A stretch of 64,000 bases of DNA from Xanthomonas bromi (GCF_900092025.1 NZ_FLTX01000008.1:124001-188000), one strand, 5' to 3'. Shown: positions 18,010-27,773, counted from the stretch's first letter. Numbers and translations: made by a program. The notes: a model not told the origin generated them from the letters alone.

Positions 18010-18431
18010 GTCGGTTGCCACGTGTGGTTGCTGCGGCCGTTGCGCTGGTCATCGGCGCTGCGCTGCTTCCGCCCGGTCTGCGCCTTGCGCAGGCGCAAAG
18101 TTCCGACGCCACCGCGCTGTATCCGCAAAAGGGGTTCGCCACCGCATCCGGCGAGCATGTCTACCGCGCGGTCTGTCAGGGCTGCCACATGCCGACCGGC
18201 AGCGGTGCGCAGGGTGCCGGCGAATATCCGGCGCTTGCCGGGAACCCCAAGCTGGCGGCCGCGCTCTACGTCACGATGATGGTGCTCGACGGTCACGCCG
18301 GCATGCCGGGATTTGGCGACATGCTCACAGACCGTCAGGTGGCCGAGGTGGTGAGCTATGTACGCACCCATTTCGGCAACGATCATGCCGAGCGGGTCAC
18401 CGCCGAAGACGTCAAGCTGCTGCGCCACTAA
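18006..18431 (+). CDS. Exported c-type cytochrome, class I
   Basis: Periplasmic monohaem cytochrome of 141 residues. The signal peptide ends about LRLAQAQ. The haem site CQGCH is at 57-61, with a distal Met in GMPGF. It overlaps the upstream oxidase by four bases, so the two are co-translated. It is a likely electron acceptor for that oxidase (inference from context). The gene appears intact. Confidence 0.92.
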   Translation: MSRLPRVVAAAVALVIGAALLPPGLRLAQAQSSDATALYPQKGFATASGEHVYRAVCQGCHMPTGSGAQGAGEYPALAGNPKLAAALYVTMMVLDGHAGMPGFGDMLTDRQVAEVVSYVRTHFGNDHAERVTAEDVKLLRH

Positions 18432-18452
18432 TTTTCTTTTCAAGGAGTTGCC

Positions 18453-18956
18453 ATGTTCCGTCCCGCCGTCAATGCCCTCGTCGCCACCGCCGTGTTGTCT
18501 GCAGGCCTCGGCGCTGCAGATGCTGCCGAGGTGATCCGTCACAAGATTCCCAACAGCGATTTCCCCATTTCCGCAGCGGTCGAAATCCCGGCCGGCAAGG
18601 CCACCGTGTACCTCAGCGGCAAAGTGCCGGCAGTGGTGGACAGCAGTGCGCCAAAGGATTCTGCGGCCGCGTACGGCGATACCAAGGCGCAGACGGTGAG
18701 CGTGTTGAAGCAGATCCAGGACCAGCTGAAATCGCTCGGCCTGGGCATGGGCGATGTGGTGAAAATGCAGGCGTTTCTGGTCGGCGACCCGGCGATGGGC
18801 GGCAAGATGGATTTCAACGGCTTCATGGAAGGCTACCGCCAGTTCTTCGGTACCAAGGAACAGCCCAATCTGCCGGCGCGCTCGGCCTTCCAGATCGCTG
18901 CGCTGGGCAATCCGCTGCATCGCGTGGAGATCGAAGTGGTTGCCGTGCGTCCTTGA
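18453..18956 (+). CDS. Secreted RidA/YjgF-family protein
   Basis: A RidA-fold enamine/imine deaminase family member, 167 residues. Unusually, it carries an N-terminal signal peptide (AVNALVATAVLSAGLGAADA) and is therefore periplasmic. The arginine equivalent to the catalytic Arg105 of E. coli RidA is kept in PARSAF. RidA proteins hydrolyse reactive imines, which fits an amine oxidase next door. AAGGAG lies at a good distance from ATG 18453. Normal RidA is cytosolic; a second, ordinary copy is at 47036. Confidence 0.9.
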   Translation: MFRPAVNALVATAVLSAGLGAADAAEVIRHKIPNSDFPISAAVEIPAGKATVYLSGKVPAVVDSSAPKDSAAAYGDTKAQTVSVLKQIQDQLKSLGLGMGDVVKMQAFLVGDPAMGGKMDFNGFMEGYRQFFGTKEQPNLPARSAFQIAALGNPLHRVEIEVVAVRP

Positions 18957-18986
18957 ATTCGAATCGTTGCCTTGCCGGAGAGTGTT

Positions 18987-19590
18987 ATGACGACCGCCGT
19001 ATCGCGTCGCAGATTCCTGCGTGATTCCGCCCTGTTCGCCGGTGCCGCCGGGACCGGTGCATTACCGCTGCTTGCCAGTGCCGCCGAACGCACCGCTGCC
19101 ATCGCGCCAACAACCGCCGGCGCGCTGTCGCCGGTGATGATCGGCTCCGACGAGTACCCGGATGGTCCTTCCGCAGCAGCGGTCAGGGCCATTGCGCAGC
19201 TCGCACCGCAAGGCGGGCGCTATCTGCGCGATGTCCAGATGGAACTGATGACCACCCTGTCAGCCGAGCTCAAGGTGCCGGTGAATCATCTGATGGCCTA
19301 TGCCGGCTCCACCGAGCCGCTGGACTACACGATGCTGGCCTTTACTTCGCCCAGCGCGGCGCTGGTCACTGCCGACCCAACCTGCGAATCAGGTTGGCGC
19401 GCTGCCACGCGCAATGGCGCCACGTTGGTCAAGGTGCCGTTGCGCAAGGATTTTTCGCACGATGTGCAGGCGATGTGCGCGGCCGACGCCAACGCCGGCG
19501 TGATCTACATCTGCAACCCCAACAATCCCACCGGCTCGGTCACCGCACGCAAGGATCTGGACTATGCCTTGGCGCATAATCGGCCTCTCG
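18987..19590 (+). pseudogene. Tat-signal PLP aminotransferase (HisC-like), truncated
   Basis: The first half of a class I/II aminotransferase with a twin-arginine signal peptide (VSRRRFLRDSALFAGAAGTGA). The cofactor-binding segments MAYAGSTEPLDYTMLAF and IYICNPNNPTGS are present. After ...KDLDYALAHN (about 19580) the similarity stops, and the frame runs into the azurin region in a wrong frame. The half carrying the PLP-binding lysine is gone, so it cannot be active. The length would normally be about 370-400 residues; about 200 remain. GGAG precedes ATG 18987. Confidence 0.82.
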
Positions 19591-19650
19591 CTCTGCCGCA
19601 GCGTGCACCGCGCGCGATGTGCCGCAATTTTCTAACGCAGGAGTGTTTCA

Positions 19651-20100
19651 GTGAAGCTGTTTTCCACGATTGCCGTCTGTGCGCTGGCGCTGACCGCGCC
19701 TTCGGCATGGGCACGGACGTGCGCGGTGACCATCACCGGCAACGATCAAATGAAGTTCGACCAAAGCGCGATCAAGCTCGCCCCCGATTGCACGCAGGTG
19801 GAACTCACGCTGAAGCATTCGGGCAAGATGGCTGCCACGGTGATGGGGCACAACTGGGTGTTGACCAAGTCCGCTGATTTCCAGGCGGTGGCCAACGCCG
19901 GGGTACGCTCGACCCTCGCCGACAGTTATCTGCCCAAGGCCGACCCGCGCGTGATTGCGCATACCAAGGTCATCGGCGGCGGCGACAGCACCACGGTGAG
20001 CTTTCCCACCGGCCAGTTGAGCAAAGGGACCGACTACACCTTCTTCTGCTCGTTCCCCGGCCACTGGGCGATGATGAAGGGCACGCTGACATTCGGGTGA
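19651..20100 (+). CDS. Azurin (blue copper protein)
   Basis: Periplasmic type 1 copper electron carrier, 149 residues with signal peptide (MKLFSTIAVCALALTAPSAWA). The copper ligands are all there: His67 in GHNW, then Cys133, His138 and Met142 in CSFPGHWAMMKG. The start is GTG 19651 with GCAGGAG seven bases upstream. It follows directly after the deleted aminotransferase. Azurin next to a periplasmic oxidase and a cytochrome suggests it carries electrons from amine oxidation to the respiratory chain (inference). Confidence 0.95.
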   Translation: MKLFSTIAVCALALTAPSAWARTCAVTITGNDQMKFDQSAIKLAPDCTQVELTLKHSGKMAATVMGHNWVLTKSADFQAVANAGVRSTLADSYLPKADPRVIAHTKVIGGGDSTTVSFPTGQLSKGTDYTFFCSFPGHWAMMKGTLTFG

Positions 20101-20183
20101 TCCGTGCTGGCGGCCATTGCTGTGAGGTCTGGCCGCCACACTTGCGGACCTGCGTTGAACGTGGGGATGCACGCAGATCCGGC

Positions 20184-21240
20184 TCAGTCAGGGAGCGCAG
20201 CCTGCTCTGCATGCGGGTCGTTTCCACGCAATAACCCGCGCTGCAATGCCTGCGCCAGTGCGCTTTCGCGGCTGCGTGCGTCAAGCTTGCGGTACAGGTT
20301 TTTCAGATGGAATTTGACCGTATTCTCCGATGGACGCAGGCAGCGTGCGATTTGCTTGTTGGAATAGCCGCGCGCCAGTTCCGCCAGCACCTCCGGTTCG
20401 CGCTCGCTGAAGATGTCGCCGGCCGGGTCGTCGTCGCCGCTGAGGCGTTCCAGCAAGGCCTGGATGGTCAATGCACGCGTGGTGCCGCCAATGGTATGCG
20501 GATCGTGTTGGCGTAGCGAACGCAGCATCGCTTTGGCGGGCAAGCCCAATTCCACGATGGTCTGCCAGCTTTGCGTGAGTGCGACATGCTCCAGCGCGCT
20601 GTATAGATGCGGCAGGGCGGCAACCAGTTCGCCGCGTTGCTGCAGTACCAGCGCAATGCGCGCACGGGTGCGTGCCAGATGACAGGCATTGTCGTTGGCC
20701 AGGCAGGCCTGTTCGATCTGCCCAAGAATGGTCAGCGCCGCGCTGCTGCGTCCGGCCAGGCGATGCCAGCGGGCAAGCGCGAATCCAATCGCCGCGCGAT
20801 CGTGCCAGCGATGCGGCGAGCGCAACGTATGCGCCAGGCCGGATTCGCCGCCGGTGCGTGCGGGTCCTGGTCGCGGTTATGCAGTACTACGGCGCACAGC
20901 GCGTTGTCTGCGCCTGCGTTCTGCAGTGCCAGCGCAAGATGGCCGAGAAAGCGCGCGGCATCGGCATCGTCTTCGTCCAGCGACAGCCAGGCCACCGCGC
21001 CCGGGTCACGCGCACTCAGTTGCGCATGCCACTGCGCGAGCAGCGGAAGCCGGGTGGGGCAAGCAAGAGCGTCAGCGGGCGTGCCTGCGCCTGATCCAGC
21101 GCAGCCAGCAGCGCGTCACGCACCACTGCACCGGCGCGCGGCAGCTGCGGCTCCAGCTTGCCGGCAAGCAGCCAATCGGGAATAACCGGGTCGCGCGACA
21201 GTGACGGGCGCGGGGTGAGCAACGCAACAGGCTTGAGCAT
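20184..21240 (-). pseudogene. LuxR-family (MalT-like) regulator, heavily deleted
   Basis: Remnant of a large LuxR-type regulator, normally about 900 residues. The N-terminus (21240 down) keeps VVRDALLAALDQAQARPLTL and the LLLAPPGF before the Walker A site. About ten bases covering GKT/S are then missing and the frame shifts. The next fragment (AVAWLSLDEDDADAARFLGH) is in another frame. Most of the middle is deleted. The C-terminus (to 20184) keeps the helix-turn-helix SEREPEVLAELARGYSNKQIARCL...TVKFHLKNLYRKL. It probably once controlled the oxidase cluster, with which it is convergent. Confidence 0.8.
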
Positions 21241-21822
21241 GAGGCGAGAGCGACCGTATCAAGCGTCGGCAGCATGCCGGCTCGACACGCTGCAGATCGT
21301 GGTGAAACAGCGGCAATGCAGCGCGATCACCCGACTCGGCGACGACGTACAGCAACTGCTTCGAGGGTCCCCACCCATGCCCGTCCATGAGTACCTTTCA
21401 GAAATGTATGACGGCCGCGCAACAAAAGCAAAGCGTGTTACGCCGAGTTACCGACTTTCGCGCGATGGATGCGCCAGCTTGCGCGCAGGGGCAAGAACGC
21501 GCCGGTCGTCTGGCCCCAGGGGCGGCCCCACCACGGAGTGACGCCCACAGGTGTTCCTGCGACCCGTGCGGCGGCGCGTCGGCTATGACCGCGAGCAGCC
21601 CGCACCGCACGCCGTACACACGCACGGCCAAGCCCGTCAGCGATTACCGCAGCGCGGCCAGCCGCAAGGGCCTAAAGCCACTCAGGAGCGCAAAGCCGCG
21701 CTCCCATAAGGCTCCGGCAATCACCGATTCCCCATTCCCCATTCCCCATTCCCCATTCCCAATTCCCAATTCCCGATTCCCAATTCCCGATTCCCGATTC
21801 CCGATTCCCGATTCCCAGCCGC
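21241..21822. other. 582-nt gap, one tandem repeat array, no gene
   Basis: Between the regulator remnant and hemL. Only short, unsupported reading frames are seen. The last 100 bases are a GATTCCC-type array. Confidence 0.6.
21725..21817. repeat. GATTCCC tandem array, locus B
   Basis: About a dozen tandem 7-8-base units of the type GATTCCC / CATTCCCC / AATTCCC, ending six bases before the hemL stop. Unlike the other loci it has no complementary arm nearby. Confidence 0.85.
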
Positions 21823-23112
21823 TCAGCGCGCCACTTCGGCAAACGCTTCGTGCGCCGCCGCCAGCGTGGCTTCGATCACCGCCGCGTCGTGCGCGCTGGA
21901 CATGAAGCCGGCCTCGTACGCCGAGGGGGCCAGATAGACGCCCCGCTGCAGCATCGCGTGGAAGAAGCGGTTGAAGCTGGTGATGTCGCACGCCGTGGCC
22001 TGTGCGTAGCTCTCCACGATCTCGTCGGTGAAGAACAGCCCGAACATGCCGCCGACCTGATTGGTGGTGACGGTCATGCCGGCCGCGCGCGCGGCATCTT
22101 CCAGGCCCTCGCACAGCATGATGGTGGCCTCGCTCAGGCGGGCGTGGAAGCCCGGTTCCTGCACCAGTTCCAGCATCGCCAGGCCGGCCGCCATGGCCAC
22201 CGGGTTGCCCGACAAGGTGCCGGCCTGGTAGATCGGCCCGGCCGGTGCGATCTGCTCCATCAGGTCGCGTCGGCCACCGTACGCGCCCACCGGCATGCCG
22301 CCACCGATGATCTTGCCGAAGGTGGTCAGATCCGGCGTCACCCCGTACAGCGCCTGCGCGCCACCCAGTGCGACGCGGAAGCCGGTCATCACTTCGTCGA
22401 ATATCAGCAGCGCGCCGTGTCGCGTGCATAGCGTGCGCAGATGCTGCAGATAGCCGGCCAGCGGCGGAATGCAGTTGGCGTTGCCCACGACCGGCTCGAT
22501 GATCACTGCCGCCACCTCCACACCGATCTCGTCGAACAACGCGGTGGCGCCTTCGAAGTCGTTGAAGCTGAGCGTGGCGGTCAGCTCGCTCAGCCCTGCG
22601 GGCACGCCGGGCGAGGTCGGCACGCCCAGGGTCAGCATGCCGCTGCCGGCCTTGACCAGGAACGAGTCGCCATGGCCGTGATAACACCCTTCGAACTTGA
22701 TGATGCGATTGCGCCCGGTGGCGCCGCGCGCCAGGCGCACCGCCGACAGCGTGGCTTCGGTGCCGGAGTTGACCATGCGCACCATCTCGCAGGAGGGCAC
22801 CAGCCGGGTGATGGTGTCGGCCATGGTGACTTCGGCTGCGCACGGCGCACCGAACGACAGCCCGTCGCGGATCGCCCGCTCCACCGCTTCCCGCACGGCC
22901 GGGTGGTTATGCCCGGCGATCATCGGCCCCCACGAGCCCACGTAGTCGATGTAGCGGTTGCCGTCGACGTCGAACAGGTACGGGCCATCGGCGCGCGCCA
23001 CGAAAAACGGCTCGCCACCGACCGATTTGAAGGCCCTCACCGGCGAGTTGACGCCCCCGGGTAGCAAGGTCTGCGCCTGGGCGAACAGGGCGTGGGAGCG
23101 GGAGTGGTTCAT
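21823..23112 (-). CDS. hemL: Glutamate-1-semialdehyde 2,1-aminomutase
   Basis: Makes 5-aminolevulinate from glutamate-1-semialdehyde in haem biosynthesis (cytoplasm, PLP enzyme). The 429-residue length is normal. Motifs include [41 protein letters not shown], and the Schiff-base lysine at 267 in [20 protein letters not shown] 23112 has AAGGAT upstream. The gene is on its own, with an Oar-type receptor divergent from it. Confidence 0.97.
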   Translation of the reverse strand: MNHSRSHALFAQAQTLLPGGVNSPVRAFKSVGGEPFFVARADGPYLFDVDGNRYIDYVGSWGPMIAGHNHPAVREAVERAIRDGLSFGAPCAAEVTMADTITRLVPSCEMVRMVNSGTEATLSAVRLARGATGRNRIIKFEGCYHGHGDSFLVKAGSGMLTLGVPTSPGVPAGLSELTATLSFNDFEGATALFDEIGVEVAAVIIEPVVGNANCIPPLAGYLQHLRTLCTRHGALLIFDEVMTGFRVALGGAQALYGVTPDLTTFGKIIGGGMPVGAYGGRRDLMEQIAPAGPIYQAGTLSGNPVAMAAGLAMLELVQEPGFHARLSEATIMLCEGLEDAARAAGMTVTTNQVGGMFGLFFTDEIVESYAQATACDITSFNRFFHAMLQRGVYLAPSAYEAGFMSSAHDAAVIEATLAAAHEAFAEVAR

Positions 23113-23416
23113 GCGCGCAGATCCTTGAGGAATACCGATTGGGGGCATCGACGCCCGGCAGTGGGCATCGCGTCCGCCATTGTAGGCCTGCAGCCCCGCG
23201 CGCCTACCCACCGGACGCCTGCCTACCCGTCGGAGTGGGCGGGTAGGGGAACTTGGCTGCCTATGATCGAACGCGACGGAATCGACAGTTCTGGAATGAG
23301 TTCATGGCGGGCGGTCATTGGCGTCCTGCCGCGGATGTTCAGAAAGTGCGATTCCGCTAGCCATTGGCGCCGTTCGTTTGTCGCCTTGCCGACAGTTCAA
23401 GACCTGGGGAGAAAGC
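23113..23416. other. Divergent hemL / TonB receptor gap
   Basis: 304 bases with no gene. It contains GCCTACCC repeats and a CCTACCC...GGGTAGG hairpin (23222-23247). That hairpin may be a regulatory site for either divergent gene, but I cannot assign a regulator. Confidence 0.4.
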
Positions 23417-26400
23417 ATGAACCGGAATATCCAGAAGCGTGCCTTGGCATTGGCGTTGGTGGTGGCCATGGGCAGCGTGCATGCACAGTCCACCACCGGC
23501 AGCATCGTCGGCAGCGTGGGGCAGGGCAGTGGCACGAGCGTGCTGGTGGAAAACAAGAGCGGCCTGCGTCGCGAAGTGCCGGTGGACGCGCGCGGCCGCT
23601 ACACCGCCGGCAATCTGCCGCTGGGCACCTACAAAGTGACGGTCAAGCGCGATGGCGTGGTGGTGGAAACACGCGAGAACGTCGCCATCACTGTCGGGGC
23701 CAATACCGAGGTCTCGTTCGCTGCCAACGCTGCGGGGAGTAGCGTGCAGACCCTGGACAGCGTGACCGTCACCGCCGCCAGCCTGACCAGTATCGACGTC
23801 AGCAGCGTGGATACGCGCACTGTCGTTACCGCCGAACAGCTGCAGCAACTGCCGCTGGGCCGCACCGCCGAAGCGATCGCGTTGCTGGCACCGGGCGTGG
23901 TGGTCAACAGCGGCGGCTTCGAAAACGGCCCGCTCGGCGGCTCGCTGCCCAGCTTCGGCGGCTCGGCCGCCAGCGAAAACGCCTACTACCTCAACGGCTT
24001 CAACACCACCACCATCAGCAACAACCTGGGCGGCTTGACGCTGCCCTACGGCGCCATCGACCAGCAGGAAATCTTTACCGGCGGCTACGGCGCGCAGTAC
24101 GGCCGCGCCAATGGCGGTGTGATCAACCAGATCGGCAAGCGCGGTACCAACGAATGGAAGTTCGGCGCCGCGGTGATCTGGGAGCCGAACGGCTTGCGCG
24201 CCAATCAGCGCGATATCTATTGGCGCCCGGACAGCCAGGCCAGCACCGTCAACAACGCCGCCTACCGTTATGCCCGCGCGGCCAACGGCCTGTACCAGCC
24301 GGCCAGCGAGGCAGAAGCCAACCAGACCACCTACAGCGCCTATGTCGGCGGGCCGATCATTCAGGACAAGCTGTTCTTCTTCCTGGCCGCCGAACAGGTC
24401 GATTCGGACGGCGTGCGCGTGGGCACCAATCGCGATACCGACAACGGCCGCACCGGTGGCCTCACCGACTACGACTACAAGCAGAAGCGCTGGTACGCCA
24501 AGGTGGACTGGAACATCACCGACAACCACCTGATCGAGGTGACCGGTGCCAGCGACGAGGCCGAAACCAATGGCTCGATCTATCGCTACGACTATCTTGC
24601 GCGTCAGCGTGGTGCCTATTTCACCGACGAATCCATCTGGAAAACCGGGCCGACGCTGTTTACCGGCAAGTACACCGGCTATCTGGGCGACAACCTCACC
24701 GTGACCGCGTTGTACGGCAAGATGAAAACGCCGGACGAACTGACGCCGTTCAACTACGACGCAGCCGGTGGCCCGGTGATCAATAGCGCCGCGCTGCAGA
24801 ATCCTGTCTATACCGGCGGTACACCGCGCATCGGCAACCAGCTGGTCACCTCGGTCAGCTTGCCCGACCGCGCATACAAAAAGGACAACCAGCGCCTGAA
24901 CCTGGAATGGCGCATTGGCCACCACACGCTCAACTTCGGTCTCGATCACCAGATGTCCGAAGGCATCGATGTCGGCTCGATCCTCTCGGGTCCCGGTTTC
25001 GCCTGGACCTACGGTCAAACCAATGATCCGTACGGGCTGGCTACCGGCGGGCTGGTGAGCCAGTCGGCCAACGAAGCCGGCAGTGTCGGTGCGCCGAGTC
25101 CGGGCCTGGTGGATCCGGTCAACGGGTCGAGCGGCTACTACGTGGTGCGTAACGTCAACACCAGCCTGTATTCGTACGAGGCCAAGCAACGTGCCTATTA
25201 CATCGAAGACAAGTGGCAGGTCACCGATAACCTGCTGCTGAGCCTGGGCCTGCGCAAGGACGAGTTCACCAACTACACCCCGTTCGGCGATCCCTATATC
25301 GAAATCGATAACGCCTGGGCGCCCAGGTTGGGCTTCAGCTGGGACGTCAATGGCGATTCCAGCTTGAAGGTGTTCGGTAACCTTGGCCGTTACTACCTCG
25401 GTCTGCCGCTGTCGGCGGTGAGCCTGTTCACCCCGGCGACCACCACCGATACCTACTTCACCTACAGCGGTATCAATGCCGATGGCACGCCAATTTTGGC
25501 GCAGCAGCTGGGCTCGGCGGTATCGGCCAACTCGCGCTTCGGTCGCATCGCCGATGTGCGCACGGCAGTGGTCAAGGACATCGAGGGCGAGAATCAGGAC
25601 GAGGTCATCCTCGGCTTTACCAAGCAACTCGACACTGGCTGGATATTGGGGGTGCGCGGCACGCATCGCCGCCTCAATGCCGGCATCGACGACCAGAACT
25701 ACGACGTCTCCAACACCGCGCTGATCGCCGCTGCCGCCGCGCAAGGCGTGACCATCGACTTCTCGCAAGTCGCCGGCGCGTCGCTGATCAATCCCGGCCA
25801 GACCAACACCTGGGGCGTGATCGGTACCGACGGCCAGTTTCACGAAGTGCCGGTGAGCCGCGAGGCGGCCGGTTTCCCGAAGTTCAAGCGCAATTACTCG
25901 GCGGTCGAATTCAATCTGGAACGCCCGTTCGACGGCCAGTGGTACGCCAAGGTCAACTACGTCTGGTCGCATAGCTACGGCACCACCGAAGGTCAGGTAC
26001 GCTCGGACCTGTGGCGCACCGGCGGCGCGCTGGGCAGCTATCAGGGCCAGGCGTCAGTCTCGACCACGCAGAGCTGGGACCACGCGGCGCTGATGGAACA
26101 CTTCAACGGCGATCAGTCCAACGACCACCGTCATCAGCTCAAGCTGTTCGGCTTCTACCAGTTCAACCCGCAGTGGGGCGCCTCGGCCAACTTCAGCCTG
26201 ATTTCCGGCGCGCCACATAACTGCCTGGGCAACTACTACGGCACTGAATACAGCGGCCGCGATCCGGCCGGCTACGGCGGCAGTGCGATCACCGGTGGGC
26301 CGTACCATTACTGCTACAACCCGGAAACCGGCACCGGCAGTGCATCGCCTCCGGACTCGCAGGGCCGGCTAGGCTGGATCGCCCAGCTCGACATGGGCGT

Positions 26401-26596
26401 GACCTACAAGCCGTCCTTCGCCGACGGCAAGCTGGCGTTGCGCTTGGACGTGTTCAACATCACCAACGAGCAGACCGCGACCAACATCTACCCGTTCTCG
26501 CAGCTACCCGACAACACCACCAATCCGCTGTGGGACCAGGTCGTCGCCTATCAGGGGCCGCGCTCGGGTCGGGTGACGTTGAGCTACGACTTCTGA
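23417..26596 (+). CDS. Oar-like TonB-dependent receptor with N-terminal carboxypeptidase-regulatory domain
   Basis: Outer-membrane receptor of 1059 residues, intact. The signal peptide (ALALALVVAMGSVHA) is followed by an Ig-like carboxypeptidase-regulatory/CNA-B repeat (about 25-100: TTGSIVGSVGQGSGTSVLVE...). A plug domain follows (VVTAEQLQQLPLGRTAEAIALLAPGVVV; GGYGAQYGRANGGVINQIGK), then a beta-barrel ending in VTLSYDF with the expected terminal aromatic residue. GGGGAGAAAGC precedes ATG 23417. Its substrate is unknown. Proteins of this Oar type are abundant in xanthomonads and often linked to plant-derived polymers or peptides. Confidence 0.92.
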   Translation: MNRNIQKRALALALVVAMGSVHAQSTTGSIVGSVGQGSGTSVLVENKSGLRREVPVDARGRYTAGNLPLGTYKVTVKRDGVVVETRENVAITVGANTEVSFAANAAGSSVQTLDSVTVTAASLTSIDVSSVDTRTVVTAEQLQQLPLGRTAEAIALLAPGVVVNSGGFENGPLGGSLPSFGGSAASENAYYLNGFNTTTISNNLGGLTLPYGAIDQQEIFTGGYGAQYGRANGGVINQIGKRGTNEWKFGAAVIWEPNGLRANQRDIYWRPDSQASTVNNAAYRYARAANGLYQPASEAEANQTTYSAYVGGPIIQDKLFFFLAAEQVDSDGVRVGTNRDTDNGRTGGLTDYDYKQKRWYAKVDWNITDNHLIEVTGASDEAETNGSIYRYDYLARQRGAYFTDESIWKTGPTLFTGKYTGYLGDNLTVTALYGKMKTPDELTPFNYDAAGGPVINSAALQNPVYTGGTPRIGNQLVTSVSLPDRAYKKDNQRLNLEWRIGHHTLNFGLDHQMSEGIDVGSILSGPGFAWTYGQTNDPYGLATGGLVSQSANEAGSVGAPSPGLVDPVNGSSGYYVVRNVNTSLYSYEAKQRAYYIEDKWQVTDNLLLSLGLRKDEFTNYTPFGDPYIEIDNAWAPRLGFSWDVNGDSSLKVFGNLGRYYLGLPLSAVSLFTPATTTDTYFTYSGINADGTPILAQQLGSAVSANSRFGRIADVRTAVVKDIEGENQDEVILGFTKQLDTGWILGVRGTHRRLNAGIDDQNYDVSNTALIAAAAAQGVTIDFSQVAGASLINPGQTNTWGVIGTDGQFHEVPVSREAAGFPKFKRNYSAVEFNLERPFDGQWYAKVNYVWSHSYGTTEGQVRSDLWRTGGALGSYQGQASVSTTQSWDHAALMEHFNGDQSNDHRHQLKLFGFYQFNPQWGASANFSLISGAPHNCLGNYYGTEYSGRDPAGYGGSAITGGPYHYCYNPETGTGSASPPDSQGRLGWIAQLDMGVTYKPSFADGKLALRLDVFNITNEQTATNIYPFSQLPDNTTNPLWDQVVAYQGPRSGRVTLSYDF

Positions 26597-26607
26597 TCGC
26601 GCCGATT

Positions 26608-26700
26608 GTGGGGACCGATGGCGGGCATGGATGCCGCCATCGAGCCTGTAAGCATGTACTTGCAGCGTGTCCCGCTGGCGTCGCGTGCAGTGCGCTCGAC
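26608..26700. repeat. Dispersed inverted-repeat element, partial copy 4
   Basis: Contains GGCGGGCATGGATGCCGCC (the same core as 5060-5077) and then GTACTTGCAGCGTGTCCC. The second segment is the reverse complement of the segment beside the copy at 4823. The outer arms are incomplete. Confidence 0.55.
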
Positions 26701-26803
26701 GCTTCCCGCTTTTCGAATCAGGCGATACCGAGAAATGAAAAACTCACTATCTTGAAACGCATGAGAGGCTTGGAAAAGTTTCACGGCCTGAAAGGCTGCC
26801 GCA

Positions 26804-27427
26804 CTACTCCACGAACCCCGCGCGATATGCCTGCACTGCAGCGACCGGATCCGGCGCTGCGTATACGCCACTGACCACGGCAATCAAGTCGGCACCCGCA
26901 GTCACCAGCTCAGGCACGTGCGCAGGCGCAATACCGCCGATCGCTACGCGCGGCAGGTGCAGTTCGGCCGCCTGCTGCAGCAGCGCAGGCGTGGCACGTC
27001 GGGCGGTCTGCTTGGTGGTGGTGGGGAAAAACGCACCGAAGGCCACATAACTGGCGCCCGCTGCGGCTGCAGCGCGCGCGCGTTCGATCTCGTCGTAGCA
27101 CGACACCCCGATGATGGCCTGCTCGCCCAGCAGGGCGCGTGCGGCCGCTACCTCGCCATCGTCTTCGCCCAGATGCACGCCCTGCGCGCCGACCTGCGCC
27201 GCCAGCTGCGCATCGTCGTTGATGATTAACGGTACACCGTGTGCTGCGCACACCTCGCGCAAGGCGCTGGCCTGTCGTAGCTGTAGCGCCGCGTCTGCCT
27301 GCTTGTTGCGGTATTGCAACCAGGTGATCGACGGCAGCAATGGCGCCGTGCGCAGAAGCAAGCGCTGCGTATTGGGCTCGTCGGGGGTGATCAGGTAGAC
27401 GCCGCGGATGTTGAGACGGTTGGGCAT
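26804..27427 (-). CDS. thiE: Thiamine phosphate synthase
   Basis: Joins the pyrimidine and thiazole halves of thiamine (cytoplasm). TIM-barrel protein of 207 residues. Motifs: [48 protein letters not shown], the phosphate-binding FFPTTTKQ, and [29 protein letters not shown] 27427 is preceded by GGAAG. It is divergent from rubredoxin, with 71 nt between starts. Confidence 0.97.
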   Translation of the reverse strand: MPNRLNIRGVYLITPDEPNTQRLLLRTAPLLPSITWLQYRNKQADAALQLRQASALREVCAAHGVPLIINDDAQLAAQVGAQGVHLGEDDGEVAAARALLGEQAIIGVSCYDEIERARAAAAAGASYVAFGAFFPTTTKQTARRATPALLQQAAELHLPRVAIGGIAPAHVPELVTAGADLIAVVSGVYAAPDPVAAVQAYRAGFVE

Positions 27428-27498
27428 GGCAGCGCTTCCGAAAGCGGTGGATGGAATGGGACAATGCGGTCCCACCGTTGCATGACTGCGATTATCCG

Positions 27499-27690
27499 AT
27501 GAGCGAGACATCCACGACCACCTACCGCACCTGGATGTGCGTCGTCTGCGGGTTTCTCTATCACGAGGCCGACGGCATCCCCGAAGAAGGCATCGCGCCC
27601 GGCACCGCCTGGCAAGACGTGCCCGATACCTGGACCTGCCCCGATTGTGGTGTGACCAAGGACGACTTCGAGATGGTGGAGATTGACTGA
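27499..27690 (+). CDS. Rubredoxin
   Basis: Small Fe(Cys)4 electron carrier, 63 residues. The four iron ligands are Cys14 and Cys17 (CVVCG) and Cys47 and Cys50 (CPDCG), with the usual spacing and the WTCPDC motif. The length is normal with a short N-terminal extension. It is divergent from thiE. Its partner oxidoreductase is not in the window. Confidence 0.96.
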   Translation: MSETSTTTYRTWMCVVCGFLYHEADGIPEEGIAPGTAWQDVPDTWTCPDCGVTKDDFEMVEID

Positions 27691-27773
27691 GCGCTTGCCT
27701 GCCCGGATCGGGTATCGATCAGCGGCAGCAGAGCCGCGCTGCGGCGGCCAAGCGGATCGCGATGCGGGCGGGT

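Noticed and set aside
21725-21817. GATTCCC array as a CRISPR
   Set aside because: Units are 7-8 bases with no spacers; it is a simple tandem array.
23357-25972. 871-codon minus-strand open frame
   Set aside because: Complete shadow of the Oar-type TonB receptor; low-complexity translation.
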